64,000 nucleotides of DNA, taken from assembly GCA_963813555.1 (NCBI GenBank), contig CAWEZX010000015.1, forward strand, positions 124,001 to 188,000, in the 5' to 3' direction. Source of the stretch: Roseiarcus sp963813555 (GTDB lineage Bacteria; Pseudomonadota; Alphaproteobacteria; Rhizobiales; Beijerinckiaceae). Shown in pieces: positions 55,595 through 64,000 of the stretch. The notes below the pieces were generated by a model. That model was not told the origin of the DNA and did not search any database. It was given only the letters and a program-made list of their open reading frames with translations. The translations under genes and the position numbers were made by a program. Position 1 is the stretch's first letter; each line of letters begins with the position of its first letter.

Positions 55595-56522
55595 ATGCAG
55601 AATGACACCATCGGCGTCGATGTGTCGAAAGACCATCTCGACGCTCATCGCCTGGTCGACGGCGCGAGCCGTCGCTTCGCCAACGACAAGTGCGGGCGTA
55701 AGGCGTTCATGAAGTGGTTCGCGCAGACGCCTGTCCAGCGCGTCGTCTTCGAGCCGACCGGCCCCTATCACCGCGCCTTCGAGCGCGCCTTGGGCGCGGC
55801 GGGCGTTCCCTTCGTCAAGGTCAATCCGCGTCAGGCCCGCCGCTTCGCCGAGGCGATCGGCAGTCTGGCTAAGACTGACCGCCTGGATAGCGGCGATGCT
55901 GGCGCGCATGGGCGCAATGTTGGAGCTCAAGTCGCGGCCGCCCCGGAGCGAAGCCCTGCTTGAACTCAAGGAGCGCGAGGCCCTGGTGAAAGACCGAACC
56001 GCCGCCAAGAACCGCGGCAAGGTCCTTGCCGCGCCGTTGTTGAAACGCCACAATGCGCAGCGCCTCGAACAGATCAAACGCCAGATCACGGCGATCGAGG
56101 CGGCGATCCTCGAGCAGGTTCAGGCCGAGCCCGATCTCGCCCAACGGTTCGCAATTCTGACCAGCATTCCGAGCGTCTCGGCCATAACCGCCTTCGCCTT
56201 GCTGATCGAAATGCCCAAGCTCGGCGTCCTCGAACCGGGGCAGGCCGCAAGTCTCGCAGGCCTTGCGCCTGTGGCGCGACAGTCGGGTCGCTGGACCGGT
56301 CGCGCCTTCATCCGCGGCGGCCGAGCCAGCGTCCGCCAGGCCATCTACATGCCCGCGCTGGTCGCGACCCGATTCAATCCGGACATGAAGGCCAAGTACA
56401 AGCAACTGATCAATGCCGGGAAGCCTGCCAAGGTCGCCCTCACCGCCGTCATGCGAAAGCTGATCCTACTGGCAAACGCTCTCCTCAAGGCCAACAGGAG
56501 CTGGACCCCAAAACCCGCTTGA
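55595..56522 (+). pseudogene. IS110-family transposase, copy 3 (frameshifted)
   Basis: A 308-residue IS110 transposase if one base is removed. It begins MQNDTIGVDVSKDHLDAHRL with the first acidic residues, then FEPTGPYHRAFERALGAAGV and VNPRQARRFAEAIGSLAKTD. Near 55890 the frame shifts by one (an extra A after CTGGAT); restored it continues AAMLARMGAMLELKSRPPRS, then FAILTSIPSVSAITAFALLI and RQAIYMPALVATRFNPDMKA to 56522. Apart from the shift it is complete. No clear inverted repeats mark its ends. Confidence 0.78.
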
Positions 56523-56536
56523 TCAAAACGGATACT

Positions 56537-56926
56537 CTAGTGTTCTGTCCCGCAGATAGCTTTACATATACGTTCGACCTTGTTGAGAATTTGCTCGTTC
56601 GTCGCGGTCCAGACGAACGGCGTTGCTTTGGCGTTATAGGCTTCGACGAAGGTCTGGATTTTGGCGACGAGATCCTTGGCGGAAACGAAGGAGCCGCGCC
56701 GGATCTGACGTTGGGTAATGAGAGCGAACCAGCGTTCGATCTGATTGAGCCACGACGCATAGGTCGGCGTGAAATGCAGGTTGAAGCGAGGTCATTCGGC
56801 GAGCCGGGCGCGGATCTTCGGGTGCTTGTGAGCGGCGTCGTTGTCGACCACAAGGTGAAGATCGAGGTCGCGAGGGACATTGGCTTCGATGTGCTTCAGG
56901 AACCCCAGGAATTCCTGATGTCGACC
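56537..56926 (-). pseudogene. IS630-family transposase, 3' fragment with an in-frame stop
   Basis: Read leftward: EFLGFLKHIEANVPRDLDLH, LVVDNDAAHKHPKIRARLAE, then a TGA, then PRFNLHFTPTYASWLNQIER, WFALITQRQIRRGSF and a C-terminus NKVERICKAICGTEH ending at 56537. This is the last catalytic half of an IS630-type DDE transposase. Its start is cut by the adjoining IS21 fragment at about 56923. The junction and the stop show it is dead. Confidence 0.72.
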
Positions 56927-57652
56927 GGCTGGAGATGCGATGCCGGGAGCTGTGGGAGCAGACGCCGCACGGCTCGCATCCCGGCGCGATCGCCGACGTA
57001 TGGGCCGAAGAAGTCCAGCGCCTGATGCAGCTTCCCCGCCCGTTCGACGGCTTCGTCGAACACGCCAAGCGCGTCTCGCCGACGCGCCTGATCCATCTGC
57101 AGCGCAATCGCTACAGCGTGCCGGCCTCCTTCGCCAATCGCCCGGTCAGCGTGCGGGTCTATCCCGAGCGTATCGTCGTCGCCGCCGAGGGGCAGATCGT
57201 CTGCGAGCACGCCCGCGTTTTTGCCCGTTCCCACGAACGGAAGAGCACCACGACGGTTTACGACTGGCGGCGCTATCTGGCGGTCGTTCAACGCAAGCCC
57301 GGAGCCTTGCGCAATGGCGCGCCGTTCGTCGAACTGCCGCCCGCCTTCCGCGCTCTGCAACAGCGCCTGCTCAAGACGCCAGGCGGCGACCGCGAGATGG
57401 TCGAGATCCTGGCCCTGGTCCTCCAGCACGACGAACAAGCCGTGCTCGCCGCCGTCGAACTGGCGCTGGAGGCTGGCGCGCCGACCAAGACGCATATCCT
57501 GAACCTGCTTCACCGCCTGGTCGACGGCAAACCAATGGGCGCACCGGCCGTAAAGGCTCCTCAGGCCTTGACGCTGATCACCGAGCCGCGAGCCCGACGT
57601 CGAGCGCTACGACGCCCTCCGTAAGGCCAGGGAGGCGCGCCATGCGTCATAA
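56923..57652 (+). pseudogene. istA: IS21-family transposase IstA, C-terminal fragment
   Basis: The C-terminal half of IstA: VDRLEMRCRELWEQTPHGSH, RLIHLQRNRYSVPASFANRP, VSVRVYPERIVVAAEGQIVC, HERKSTTTVYDWRRYLAVVQ and VLAAVELALEAGAP. The DDE catalytic N-terminal half is missing at the junction with the IS630 piece. Near 57590 an extra base shifts the frame; restored it ends EPEPDVERYDALRKAREARH at 57652. The istB start overlaps its stop, the normal IS21 arrangement. Confidence 0.78.
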
Positions 57653-57974
57653 TCCGGCCGCCGGCGCGATCATCATCATGTTGCGCACCCTCAAAATGCA
57701 CGGCATGGCGCAAGCCGTCGGCGACCTGACCGAACAAGGCTCCCCGGCCTTCGAGGCCGCCGTGCCGATCCTGTCGCAGCTTCTGAAGGCGGAGACGGCC
57801 GACAGAGAGGTCAGATCAACGGCCTATCAGCTCAAGGCGGCGCGCTTCCCAAACTATCGCGACCTCGCCGGCTTCGACTTCGTCAGCAGCGAGGTCAACG
57901 AGGCGCTCGTACGACAACTTCACCGCTGCGAGTTCCTCGAAGATGCTCACAATGTCGTCCTGGTCGGCGGCCCC
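57642..57974 (+). pseudogene. istB: IS21 helper ATPase IstB, 5' part (interrupted in the Walker A motif)
   Basis: ATG 57642 opens IstB: MRHNPAAGAIIIMLRTLKMH, MAQAVGDLTEQG, and VRSTAYQLKAARFPNYRDLA. It reaches the nucleotide-binding loop as VVLVGGP and is cut exactly there, between Pro and the expected Gly. Beyond 57974 the frame reads five foreign codons and stops at 57989. The missing part, starting GTGKTHIARGIGL, resumes at 60569, so the gene was whole before the serine-recombinase element arrived. Confidence 0.85.
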
Positions 57975-58008
57975 GATCTCGCTTCATAATGCCCATCTCG
58001 CTATCACG

Positions 58009-60078
58009 CTACAAAGCCAGTGTATTTTGACGCGGATCGTCAGACGGCGGACGTCGATGACGACGGATATCGGCGGCGTGCCTGACCTTCTCGTCTTCGA
58101 GGTCGCTTGCCCTGATCACCCAGGGCGCGCCTTTGCAAAGCTGATGGCCAGGAAGGACCTCCTCTTGGATCAGGCGCCGGACAGTCGCTTCGCTTACATT
58201 GAGGATCGCGGCGGCCTCACCGAGTGTCACCTCTCCTCGCTCCGTGCGCTCGCCTTCCCGGTAAGGTGCGATATGACGGTGGTTGCGCAGGAAGCACACG
58301 CGTGAACGGGTCCAACCGTTGCCCTTGCCGGTCGTCTTGCCGGCTCTGTTGAGGACGGCTGCAATTGCCTGATCCGGCATCTGTCGCGCCAGCACGGACA
58401 CGAGTTCGATCACATCGGCATCCGTACCCCACCGATGCTCGCCGACGCGGTTCTTGCGCACGCGCAAGGGCGTGTGGTCGCCGCCCTGCCATCGGATCAC
58501 AAGAGTAAGCGCGTCGTCTTCGACGCGAACGACAATCTCCTCGATCAACGTGCGGATAATCCGCTTGCGGATTGCGGGCGTCGCACCCGGGCTGTCCCAG
58601 GCCCGCTCGACATCGGCGCCGAGTTCGAACAAACGTTGCCGTTCCGTGACGGTGAGCGAAGACTGTGGACCCGCTGCGAGCGTGTCGCGTTCGTCTTCAA
58701 GGCTATGCACCGCGACCAGGCGCTCATTCCATCGATGCTCGAGTTCAGCTGCGACGAGGCGGTTGTCGGGATCGACGGCGTCGTACTGACGCCGCGCAAG
58801 GGCGGCCTCATAGTGGGCTTGCTCAAGGGCAAGATCGACCTGGCGCCGCTTCTCTGTGTTCTCGATTCGCCGCGCCTCCACAGCGCTGATCGCTGCTTCG
58901 ACACCGAGCGGTTGAAGGCGCTCGATCACCTCGGCGCCAACCGCGCGATCGATCCGCATGCCGCCGAACGATATGCATGGATCGCCGCCATGGTTGAGAT
59001 GGCCTCCGCGACAATGGTAGCGCCCCGAACTCCCGTTCTCGCCGCTGTAGGCGACGTGGAGCTTTCGGCCGCAATGACCGCAGCGAAGAAGACCGGCAAG
59101 CAGGGCCTCTCCGCGTCGCACAGCGCCGCGGCTCATGAAACTCTGACCGTTGGCGTTGTCGCTGATCAGGCGCTGATTCCTCTCAAACTCGGGCCACGCA
59201 ATATATCCATCATGATGATCGAGGATCAAAGCTTCCCAGACACTGCGGTCCTTGCGGAAGCCGCGCACGACCCGCTTGCGGCCGGATTTAATGGTGATGC
59301 GGCTGCCGGTGCGCCCGAACGCATAGGCGCCGGCGTAGATCGGGTTCGTCAGCATGTGGTGAAGCGTGTTGTAGACGGGCAGCTTCCAGGTGACGGTTCG
59401 CCCCTCGGCGCCATATCCGACTGCCGGCAGCGGCACGCGTTCCTGGCGCATCCAAAGATGAACCTGCCGAACCGTCTGCAGCTCGGCGAACTTGGTGAAG
59501 ACGAGTCCGATCGCTTCCTGGACGCGCCGGTCCGGGTCCTTCTCGATCCGGTCGTGCCGCACCTTGAGGAACCCGACCGCGACGGTGAGGAAAAGCTCGC
59601 CGCGGCGAGCCTTCTGCTTCAGGGCCTCGAGCGAGCGCTGACGGAAGAGCGAGAGTTCCATCTCGCTCATTGTGCCCTTCATGCCAAGCAGAAGGCGATC
59701 GTTCGGGTGGCGGGAATTGTAGATGCCGTCCTCATCGATGATCAGCGTATCGACCAAGCCACAGAACTCCAGCAGAGTGTGCCAGTCTCGTCCGTTACGG
59801 GCGAGCCGCGACGCCTCGATCGAGACCACAGCGCCCACCCGTCCCTCGCAGATCGCGGCCAGCAGCTTCTCGAAGCCCGGCCGCGCGATCCCGGAACCGG
59901 ACCGACCGAGATCATCGTCGATCACTTCGACGGCGCCCCAACCAAGAGCGCGGGCTCGATCGGCGAGCGCATACTGACGCCGGCGGCTCTCGTGATTGTT
60001 GAGAACCTGGTCGGTCGTCGACTGGCGCACATAGACGAACGCGCTGCGGGCCAAGTGCTCAGGCGTGATCTTGGTCAT
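58009..60078 (-). CDS. Large serine recombinase
   Basis: A 689-residue site-specific recombinase. The N-terminal resolvase domain (about 12-150) begins AFVYVRQSTTDQVLNNHESR, with the catalytic serine near residue 20, and includes VVSIEASRLARNGRDWHTLL. A recombinase domain and a zinc ribbon (LLRCGHCGRKLHVAY, then YHCRGG) follow, then a coiled-coil-like segment. The C-terminus from about 620 adds a helix-turn-helix (TLGEAAAILNVSEATVRRLI). ATG 60078 has AGGAGG six bases upstream; GTG 60081 is adjacent. It is the only intact recombinase in the mobile region. Confidence 0.93.
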   Translation of the reverse strand: MTKITPEHLARSAFVYVRQSTTDQVLNNHESRRRQYALADRARALGWGAVEVIDDDLGRSGSGIARPGFEKLLAAICEGRVGAVVSIEASRLARNGRDWHTLLEFCGLVDTLIIDEDGIYNSRHPNDRLLLGMKGTMSEMELSLFRQRSLEALKQKARRGELFLTVAVGFLKVRHDRIEKDPDRRVQEAIGLVFTKFAELQTVRQVHLWMRQERVPLPAVGYGAEGRTVTWKLPVYNTLHHMLTNPIYAGAYAFGRTGSRITIKSGRKRVVRGFRKDRSVWEALILDHHDGYIAWPEFERNQRLISDNANGQSFMSRGAVRRGEALLAGLLRCGHCGRKLHVAYSGENGSSGRYHCRGGHLNHGGDPCISFGGMRIDRAVGAEVIERLQPLGVEAAISAVEARRIENTEKRRQVDLALEQAHYEAALARRQYDAVDPDNRLVAAELEHRWNERLVAVHSLEDERDTLAAGPQSSLTVTERQRLFELGADVERAWDSPGATPAIRKRIIRTLIEEIVVRVEDDALTLVIRWQGGDHTPLRVRKNRVGEHRWGTDADVIELVSVLARQMPDQAIAAVLNRAGKTTGKGNGWTRSRVCFLRNHRHIAPYREGERTERGEVTLGEAAAILNVSEATVRRLIQEEVLPGHQLCKGAPWVIRASDLEDEKVRHAADIRRHRRPPSDDPRQNTLAL

Positions 60079-60253
60079 CACCGTCCTCCTCGCCGATCCG
60101 ATCGTCCATCTCGGCCTGTATTCCCCGAGCGGCCGCTTCCGTCAGTAGAACCCGCAGCAATGGCGTGAGCGCCGTCCGGAGATGGGACGGAAGCTCTGGA
60201 GGCATCGTTGCTTGTTCGAATAAATCTCTTTGGTTGCGTCGCTCGTTCGTCAT
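60059..60253 (-). CDS. Small protein encoded with the serine recombinase
   Basis: A 64-residue acidic/basic mixed protein: MTNERRNQRDLFEQATMPPE, LPSHLRTALTPLLRVLLTEA, then MDDRIGEEDGDDQDHA. It overlaps the recombinase start by 20 bases and lies within the end of the upstream frame. I recognise no domain; small proteins of this type often accompany this class of rhizobial recombinase and may be directionality or DNA-binding factors, which is inference. Confidence 0.65.
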   Translation of the reverse strand: MTNERRNQRDLFEQATMPPELPSHLRTALTPLLRVLLTEAAARGIQAEMDDRIGEEDGDDQDHA

Positions 60254-60479
60254 CTCCGGCTCCTCGCGTCGAGGGCGAATCCCCTCGCAACAAGATTAGG
60301 AGTGTGCCGACCAGGGCGTGGAGCTCAGCGAGCTTCTCGAGCGGTAGCCGCGGATGTTGAACGAGTTCGCACGAAGACCCATTCGTCTTGGTCATCCAGG
60401 CGGGCAGCAGCGCCAAGGTGCGATCGGGCTGCCGCACAATGAGGTGATCGGCGCTTGCATGCCGCCGGACGCCGACCAC
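60078..60479 (-). CDS. Second small protein of the recombinase element (DUF5372-like)
   Basis: The frame reads VVGVRRHASADHLIVRQPDR, LALLPAWMTKTNGSSCELVQ, RLPLEKLAELHALVGTLLIL and continues to 60078, though probably only the first 90 or so residues are folded. Just upstream in the same frame is FEVRITYRFHPRAGDFVTVV, the opening seen in DUF5372-like proteins, so the true start may lie about 60 bases before GTG 60479 at a non-ATG codon. The tail overlaps the next small gene entirely. Function unknown. Confidence 0.45.
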   Translation of the reverse strand: MVGVRRHASADHLIVRQPDRTLALLPAWMTKTNGSSCELVQHPRLPLEKLAELHALVGTLLILLRGDSPSTRGAGDDERATQPKRFIRTSNDASRASVPSPDGAHAIAAGSTDGSGRSGNTGRDGRSDRRGGR

Positions 60480-60568
60480 CGTGACGAAATCACCCGCGCG
60501 CGGATGAAACCGATACGTGATCCGGACTTCAAACGCCGGACACCCGGCAGTATGACGCTGGCTCGCCC

Positions 60569-61030
60569 GGAACCGGCAAGACGCACATCGCTCGCGGGAT
60601 CGGTCTCGCGGCCTGCCAGAAAGGGCTATCGGTCGGGTTCTATACGGCCGCGGCCCTTGTTCATGAATTGCTGGAGGCTCGCGATGAGAAGCGGTTGCTT
60701 CGTCTGCAGCGGCAGGTCGCCGGATACAAGCTCCTGATCGTCGACGAGCCTGGATATGTCCCTCTCTCCCAGACCGGGGCCGAGCTGCTGTTCGAAATAT
60801 TCAGCCAACGCTACGAGCGCGGTTCAACCATCGTCACTTCGAACCTGCCGTTCGACGAATGGACCAGCGTGTTCGGGTCAGAGCGTCTGACCGGCGCGCT
60901 GCTCGATCGCCTCACTCATCACGTCCATATCCTGGAAATGAATGGTGATAGCTACAGGCTCAATCAGAGCCAGCGGCGCTCACGCCGCAACAACGCCAAC
61001 ACGCCCAAAGACGATCTGACCCAAACCTGA
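60569..61030 (+). pseudogene. istB: IS21 helper ATPase IstB, 3' part
   Basis: Resumes in the Walker A loop with GTGKTHIARGIGLAACQKGL, then VGFYTAAALVHELLEARDEK. Walker B is YKLLIVDEPGYVPLSQTGAE, followed by FSQRYERGSTIVTSNLPFDE and FGSERLTGALLDRLTHHVHI, ending at 61030. With the 5' part it makes a complete IstB of about 265 residues. The Walker B has DEPGY where IstB commonly has DELGY. Alone it lacks a start codon and P-loop. Confidence 0.85.
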
Positions 61031-61076
61031 CGCCCACCAAACAAGCCCGGGCTCGACGGCATTCTCGCCGGCATCA

Positions 61077-61682
61077 TTGATGCATCTTTGCTCCGGAAAG
61101 CGATGCAATCTCGCTCCGGCGTTGACACCGGGCATCTGGCCGGTGGCGTGGCTCTGTGAAGCGCTGGGCGTCTCACGGTCGGGCTTCCACGCTTGGCTCA
61201 ATAGGGCGCCGAGCAAGCGGACCCGCGACGACGAAGAGATCGGCGCGAAGCTGCGGGCGAGCTTCATCGGCAGCGCCAGAACCTACGGCGCCCGGCGTGT
61301 CTGGCGCGATGTGCTGGCCGAAGGCGTCTCTTGCGGCCTGCACAGGATCGAGCGGCTGATGCAGGCTCAGGCCTTCAGGGCGCGGCCTCGCCGGCGCGGC
61401 CTGCCGAAGGACGACGGCCAACGGCTCGCGTCGGTGATCGCGCCGAATGTGCTCGACCGGGAGTTCTCAGCAGAGCGGCCGAACAGCAAATGGATTGCCG
61501 ACTTCACCTATGTCTGGACAGCCGAAGGCTGGCTCTACGTGGCTGCGGTTATCGACCTGTTCTCGCGGCGCGTTGTTGGTTGGTCGATGAAGGCCGAGAT
61601 GAACGTCCAGTTCGCCGCCGACGCGCTTATCATGGCCATCTGGCGCAGAGGTAAGCCTGACGCGCTCCTGCATCATTCGGAT
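61077..61682 (+). pseudogene. IS3-family transposase OrfB, 5' part (interrupted)
   Basis: The integrase-type OrfB of an IS3-family element: VAWLCEALGVSRSGFHAWLN, YGARRVWRDVLAEG, then the DDE domain start NSKWIADFTYVWTAEGWLYV and VIDLFSRRVVGWSMKAEMNV. It stops matching at LLHHSD (61682), the second catalytic Asp region, where an IS110 element is inserted. The rest resumes at 63062. OrfA is not present upstream, where the IS21 end lies. Confidence 0.8.
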
Positions 61683-63061
61683 AGTCAGAGGATAAACGCC
61701 AGTTTCCGGGCGGCCTGACTCAAACACCGATCGGCCGACTGGTAGGCTGGCGCCGCAAGCCGCCCGGTGCGGTCTGACCCGCACTCCGATCGACCAGCCG
61801 TGTCTTTCCCTGGACCTGTCGACCGCCCGGGAACGCCTTGCGGTGAGGCTTTGCCTCGCCGATGCCTGTGACCCGAGAAGGGCCTGACCTCCATGGTCTC
61901 GTGACTGTCCTGTCCGCGCATTCGGTCCCGGCGAAGCCATTCATGCATGGTCATGTGGAGGCTGGGAATGGCGGTAACCGGAGGAACACGTCGCATCGTC
62001 GGCGGCGTCGATACCCACAAGGATCTTCACGTCGCAGCGGTCGTCGACGAACAGGACCAGGTCATCGGAACACGATCCTTCGCCACGACTTGGCAAGGCT
62101 ATCGCCAGATGCTCGCCTGGATGCGCTCCTTCGGTGAGTTGCAACGCGTCGGCGTAGAGTTCGACCGGCAGCTACGGCGCAGGGCTCCTGCGCTTCATGC
62201 AGCAGGCAAAGGTCGCGGTCCTCGAAGTCACGACCCCCGACAAGCAGGATCGGCGTCGACGCGGCAAGAACGACGATCTCGACGCCCAGAACGCCGCCCA
62301 TGCCGCCTTTGCAGGTCAGCGGACCGTGACGCCGCGAAGCCGGGACGGCATGATCGAATCCCTGCGGGTTCTGATGGCTTGCCGGAAGACCGCGGTGAGC
62401 GCCAGGCGTGTCGCCCTGCAGATGATCCACAACACCATCGTCTGCGCCCCTGATGGCCTGCGCGATCAACTGCGCAGCCTGACCCGCATGCAGCTCGTCC
62501 GTACGCTGGCCTCCTGGCGACCCGATCTTACCGCTTATCGCGACTTGGATTCCGCCTATCGCATCGGCCTCAAGTCGCTGGCCCGCCGTTACCTCGAGCT
62601 GCATGATGAGATCGCAGATCTCGATGTGATGATCGCCGCCATCGTCGACGAGCTGGCGCCGAACCTCGTCGCCCGCAATTCGATTGGCCACATTGGCGCT
62701 GCGCAGCTTCTCCTTACGGCCGGCGACAATCCAGAAAGATTGAGGTCAGAGGCCAGCTTCGCATCGTTGTGCGGCGTCAGTCCGGTTCCGGCGTCGTCGG
62801 GAAAGACCGTCCGGCATCGGCTCAACCGCGGCGGAGATCGCGCCGCCAATAGCGCGCTACACATCATCGCCATCGGACGCTTGCGGACCGACCAGAGAAC
62901 CAAGGACTACGTCGCTCGCCGACTCGCCGAAGGACATTCCAAGCTCGACGCCATTCGAGCCCTGAAGCGCTACCTCGCCAGAGAGGTCTTCACCCTCATC
63001 ACGCAGCGCCGCAAGGAAATCAACGCCACCCAAATCGCCGCTTGACAAACAGAAGGGCGTC
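61683..63061. mobile_element. IS110-family element inserted in the IS3 transposase gene
   Basis: Removing 61683-63061 rejoins LLHHSD to QGSQYASELFQRLMADNGVR, the normal IS3 sequence, so these coordinates give the insertion directly. The element is about 1.38 kb. It has roughly 285 bases of non-coding left end before the transposase and only 16 bases after it. A long 5' non-coding end is where IS110-group elements encode their bridge RNA. No terminal inverted repeats are evident, as usual for the IS110 group. Confidence 0.78.
61968..63045 (+). CDS. IS110-family transposase, copy 4 (frame broken by one base)
   Basis: A transposase of 358 residues after repair. It starts MAVTGGTRRIVGGVDTHKDL, from ATG 61968 with GGAGG upstream. 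An extra T in the pair at 62160-62161 breaks it; restored it reads VGVESTGSYGAGLLRFMQQA, then VTTPDKQDRRRRGKNDDLDA. The C-terminal Transposase_20 part has IGHIGAAQLLLTAGDNPERL, FASLCGVSPVPASSGKTVRH and LNRGGDRAANSALHIIAIGR. Otherwise complete, ending at 63045. Confidence 0.85.
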
Positions 63062-63346
63062 CAGGGCAGCCAGTATGCCAGCGAGCTGTTCCAGAGGCTG
63101 ATGGCGGACAACGGCGTACGATGCTCGATGAGCCGATCCGGCAATGTGTGAAACAATGCCGTCATGGAGAGCTTCTTCTCCTCGCTCAAGACCGAACGGA
63201 TCGGAAGGAAGATCTACAGCACGCGCGACGCCGCCAGGGCGGACGTATTCGACTACATTGAACGGTTCTACAACACGGTTCGTAGGCACTCGACCATCGC
63301 TTACCTCAGCCCGGTTGAGTTCGAGGAGCGAGCGGCGTTAACTTAA
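63062..63346 (+). pseudogene. IS3-family transposase OrfB, 3' part
   Basis: Continues the interrupted OrfB: QGSQYASELFQRLMADNGVR, CSMSRSGNV, then an in-frame TGA where Trp is usual (GNVWDN), then MESFFSSLKTERIGRKIYST, YIERFYNTVRRHSTIAYLSP and FEERAALT with stop at 63346. The stop shows the IS3 copy is dead independently of the IS110 insertion. The sequence after it (about 63350-63370, TGTCCATGAAACCGG) looks like the IS3 right end. Confidence 0.78.
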
Positions 63347-63444
63347 CCCACTGTCCATGAAACCGGCAGCAGCGGCGACGTCAACCTCGTGAAGCAGGTG
63401 ATGGTCTAGCGTAGCTCCATCGGCACGCAACTCGATCCGAACTC

Positions 63445-63875
63445 TTGTTGGATGCTGATGCGCTCTCTCGAAACGCTCGAGATCTGACGCGCTCGAACGA
63501 CAGCGCCCGTCTTGTCGCCGAATACCTTGGCGGGCCATCCCAAGATCGCGAGGGCGCACCATCTCAAGGCGACCCCTGCAAGACGGTGTTCGACCGGCAA
63601 TATTCGGCTCCGGGCTCGACCTTTGCTTTCGATGTCAAGGGCGGCGAGAAGGAGGCCTTTGCGTTGCTCGATATCTTCAGATCGTGAAGCTAGCGGTCGG
63701 CTTAGGCGGCACCGAAACGCTGATTTCGCGTCCCGGCTCAATGACGCATTCCGGCGTCGCGCGCGAATTGCACGAGGAGCTTGGATTGTCGGATGCTCTG
63801 ATCCGCATCTCGACCGGCATCGAGAATGTGGGCGACTTGATTTCGGATCTCGGGCAAGGCCTCGAATATGTCTGA
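63445..63875 (+). pseudogene. Methionine gamma-lyase/transsulfuration PLP enzyme, 3' remnant
   Basis: The C-terminal part of a PLP enzyme spread over several frames: SLETLEI, then SNDSARLVAEYL, then LAGHPKIARAHHL, then FDRQYSAPGSTFAFDVKGGE, and finally KLAVGLGGTETLISRPGSMT, HSGVARELHEELGLSDALIR to a stop at 63875. At least four shifts or stops are needed to follow it, and the N-terminal two thirds are absent, replaced by the IS3 end. It is a decayed chromosomal gene at the right edge of the mobile region. The last 125 bases of the window show nothing I recognise. Confidence 0.7.
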
Positions 63876-64000
63876 CTGCGTGCGGATTGAGCGCCCGAAC
63901 GAATGATCAACGACGATCTGCGCTCGTGCGGCGCCGGCGCCCATAATCTTCACCGGCCCACAGGCGCGGTGATGAAGAACAACCACACCGAGAAGGCGAT

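Larger units (their letters stand above)
57975..60568. mobile_element. Serine-recombinase element (about 2.6 kb, three genes) inserted in istB
   Basis: The interval separating the two istB halves. Joining 57974 to 60569 restores GGPGTGKTHIAR in frame with no base lost or gained. Near the ends lie imperfect inverted repeats, GCTTCATAATGCC (57981-57993) and the complement of GGCAGTATGACGC (60546-60558), matching at 11 of 13. Three minus-strand genes overlap in one operon: a small protein, a second small protein and a large serine recombinase. No other cargo is present. Confidence 0.8.

Noticed and set aside
58435..60168. A 577-codon plus-strand frame
   Set aside because: Antisense shadow of the serine recombinase, which has all expected domains on the other strand.

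Overview
The window looks like the chromosome of a Rhizobiales (Hyphomicrobiales) alphaproteobacterium. Support comes from high GC, alphaproteobacterial families (FYDLN-type zinc ribbon, DUF1150 next to Hsp20, DUF1036 next to pyruvate kinase, DUF6867 inside a liv operon, acnA beside ccmA) and rhizobial-type insertion sequences. Carbon-monoxide-dehydrogenase-like genes, a cyanide-insensitive-type quinol oxidase and YXWGXW proteins would fit a Beijerinckiaceae/Methylocystaceae-like host, but genus is inference only. I found no rRNA, tRNA or CRISPR.

Layout. 0-2.2 kb: coxG-coxS-coxL on the minus strand, with coxL cut by the window edge. 2.6-8.3 kb: a branched-chain amino-acid type ABC operon (livHMGF, a DUF6867 membrane protein, livK) ending in a terminator. 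8.4-15.5 kb: ccdA, cydAB, a DUF938 methyltransferase, a UbiH-type hydroxylase and a transsulfuration-type PLP enzyme. 15.7-33 kb: a mixed housekeeping stretch (YXWGXW protein, murJ, galK-galT, folA/thyA, DUF1150/hsp20, a zinc-ribbon RecD-like helicase, a 3-hydroxyisobutyrate dehydrogenase-like gene, cytochrome c, pyk, DUF1036, a PEP-CTERM phosphoesterase, a site-2 protease and a lytic transglycosylase). 33.2-34.3 kb: one complete IS1595-type element with terminal repeats and target duplication. 34.7-51.5 kb: pgm/glmM, a decayed acetate permease locus, purC, a cupin, acnA, an SDR, and a cytochrome c maturation set (ccmAB, then ccmCDG) split by a glutamate-receptor-like channel, a DoxX protein and an MFS transporter. 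51.6-63.9 kb: an insertion-sequence graveyard with nested elements: four IS110-family transposases, three IS630 pieces, IS21, IS3, and a three-gene serine-recombinase element inserted exactly in the ATP-binding loop of istB. It ends in the remains of a methionine gamma-lyase.

How the genes work together. ccmABCDG and ccdA export haem and deliver reductant for c-type cytochromes, and the window encodes one such cytochrome. cydAB is a quinol oxidase and the UbiH-type enzyme may serve ubiquinone synthesis. galK, galT and pgm form a Leloir-type route to glucose-6-phosphate. thyA and folA form the thymidylate cycle. glmM, murJ and the lytic transglycosylase serve the cell wall.

A recurring anomaly is that nine otherwise well conserved reading frames (six chromosomal genes and three transposases, ten sites) are each broken by what reads as one duplicated base, mostly in an AA or TT pair. 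Removing that base restores a full-length family member every time. This points to sequencing or assembly indels rather than decay, and these genes are annotated as single loci. The lesions in the last 12 kb that are in-frame stops or large truncations look like genuine decay.
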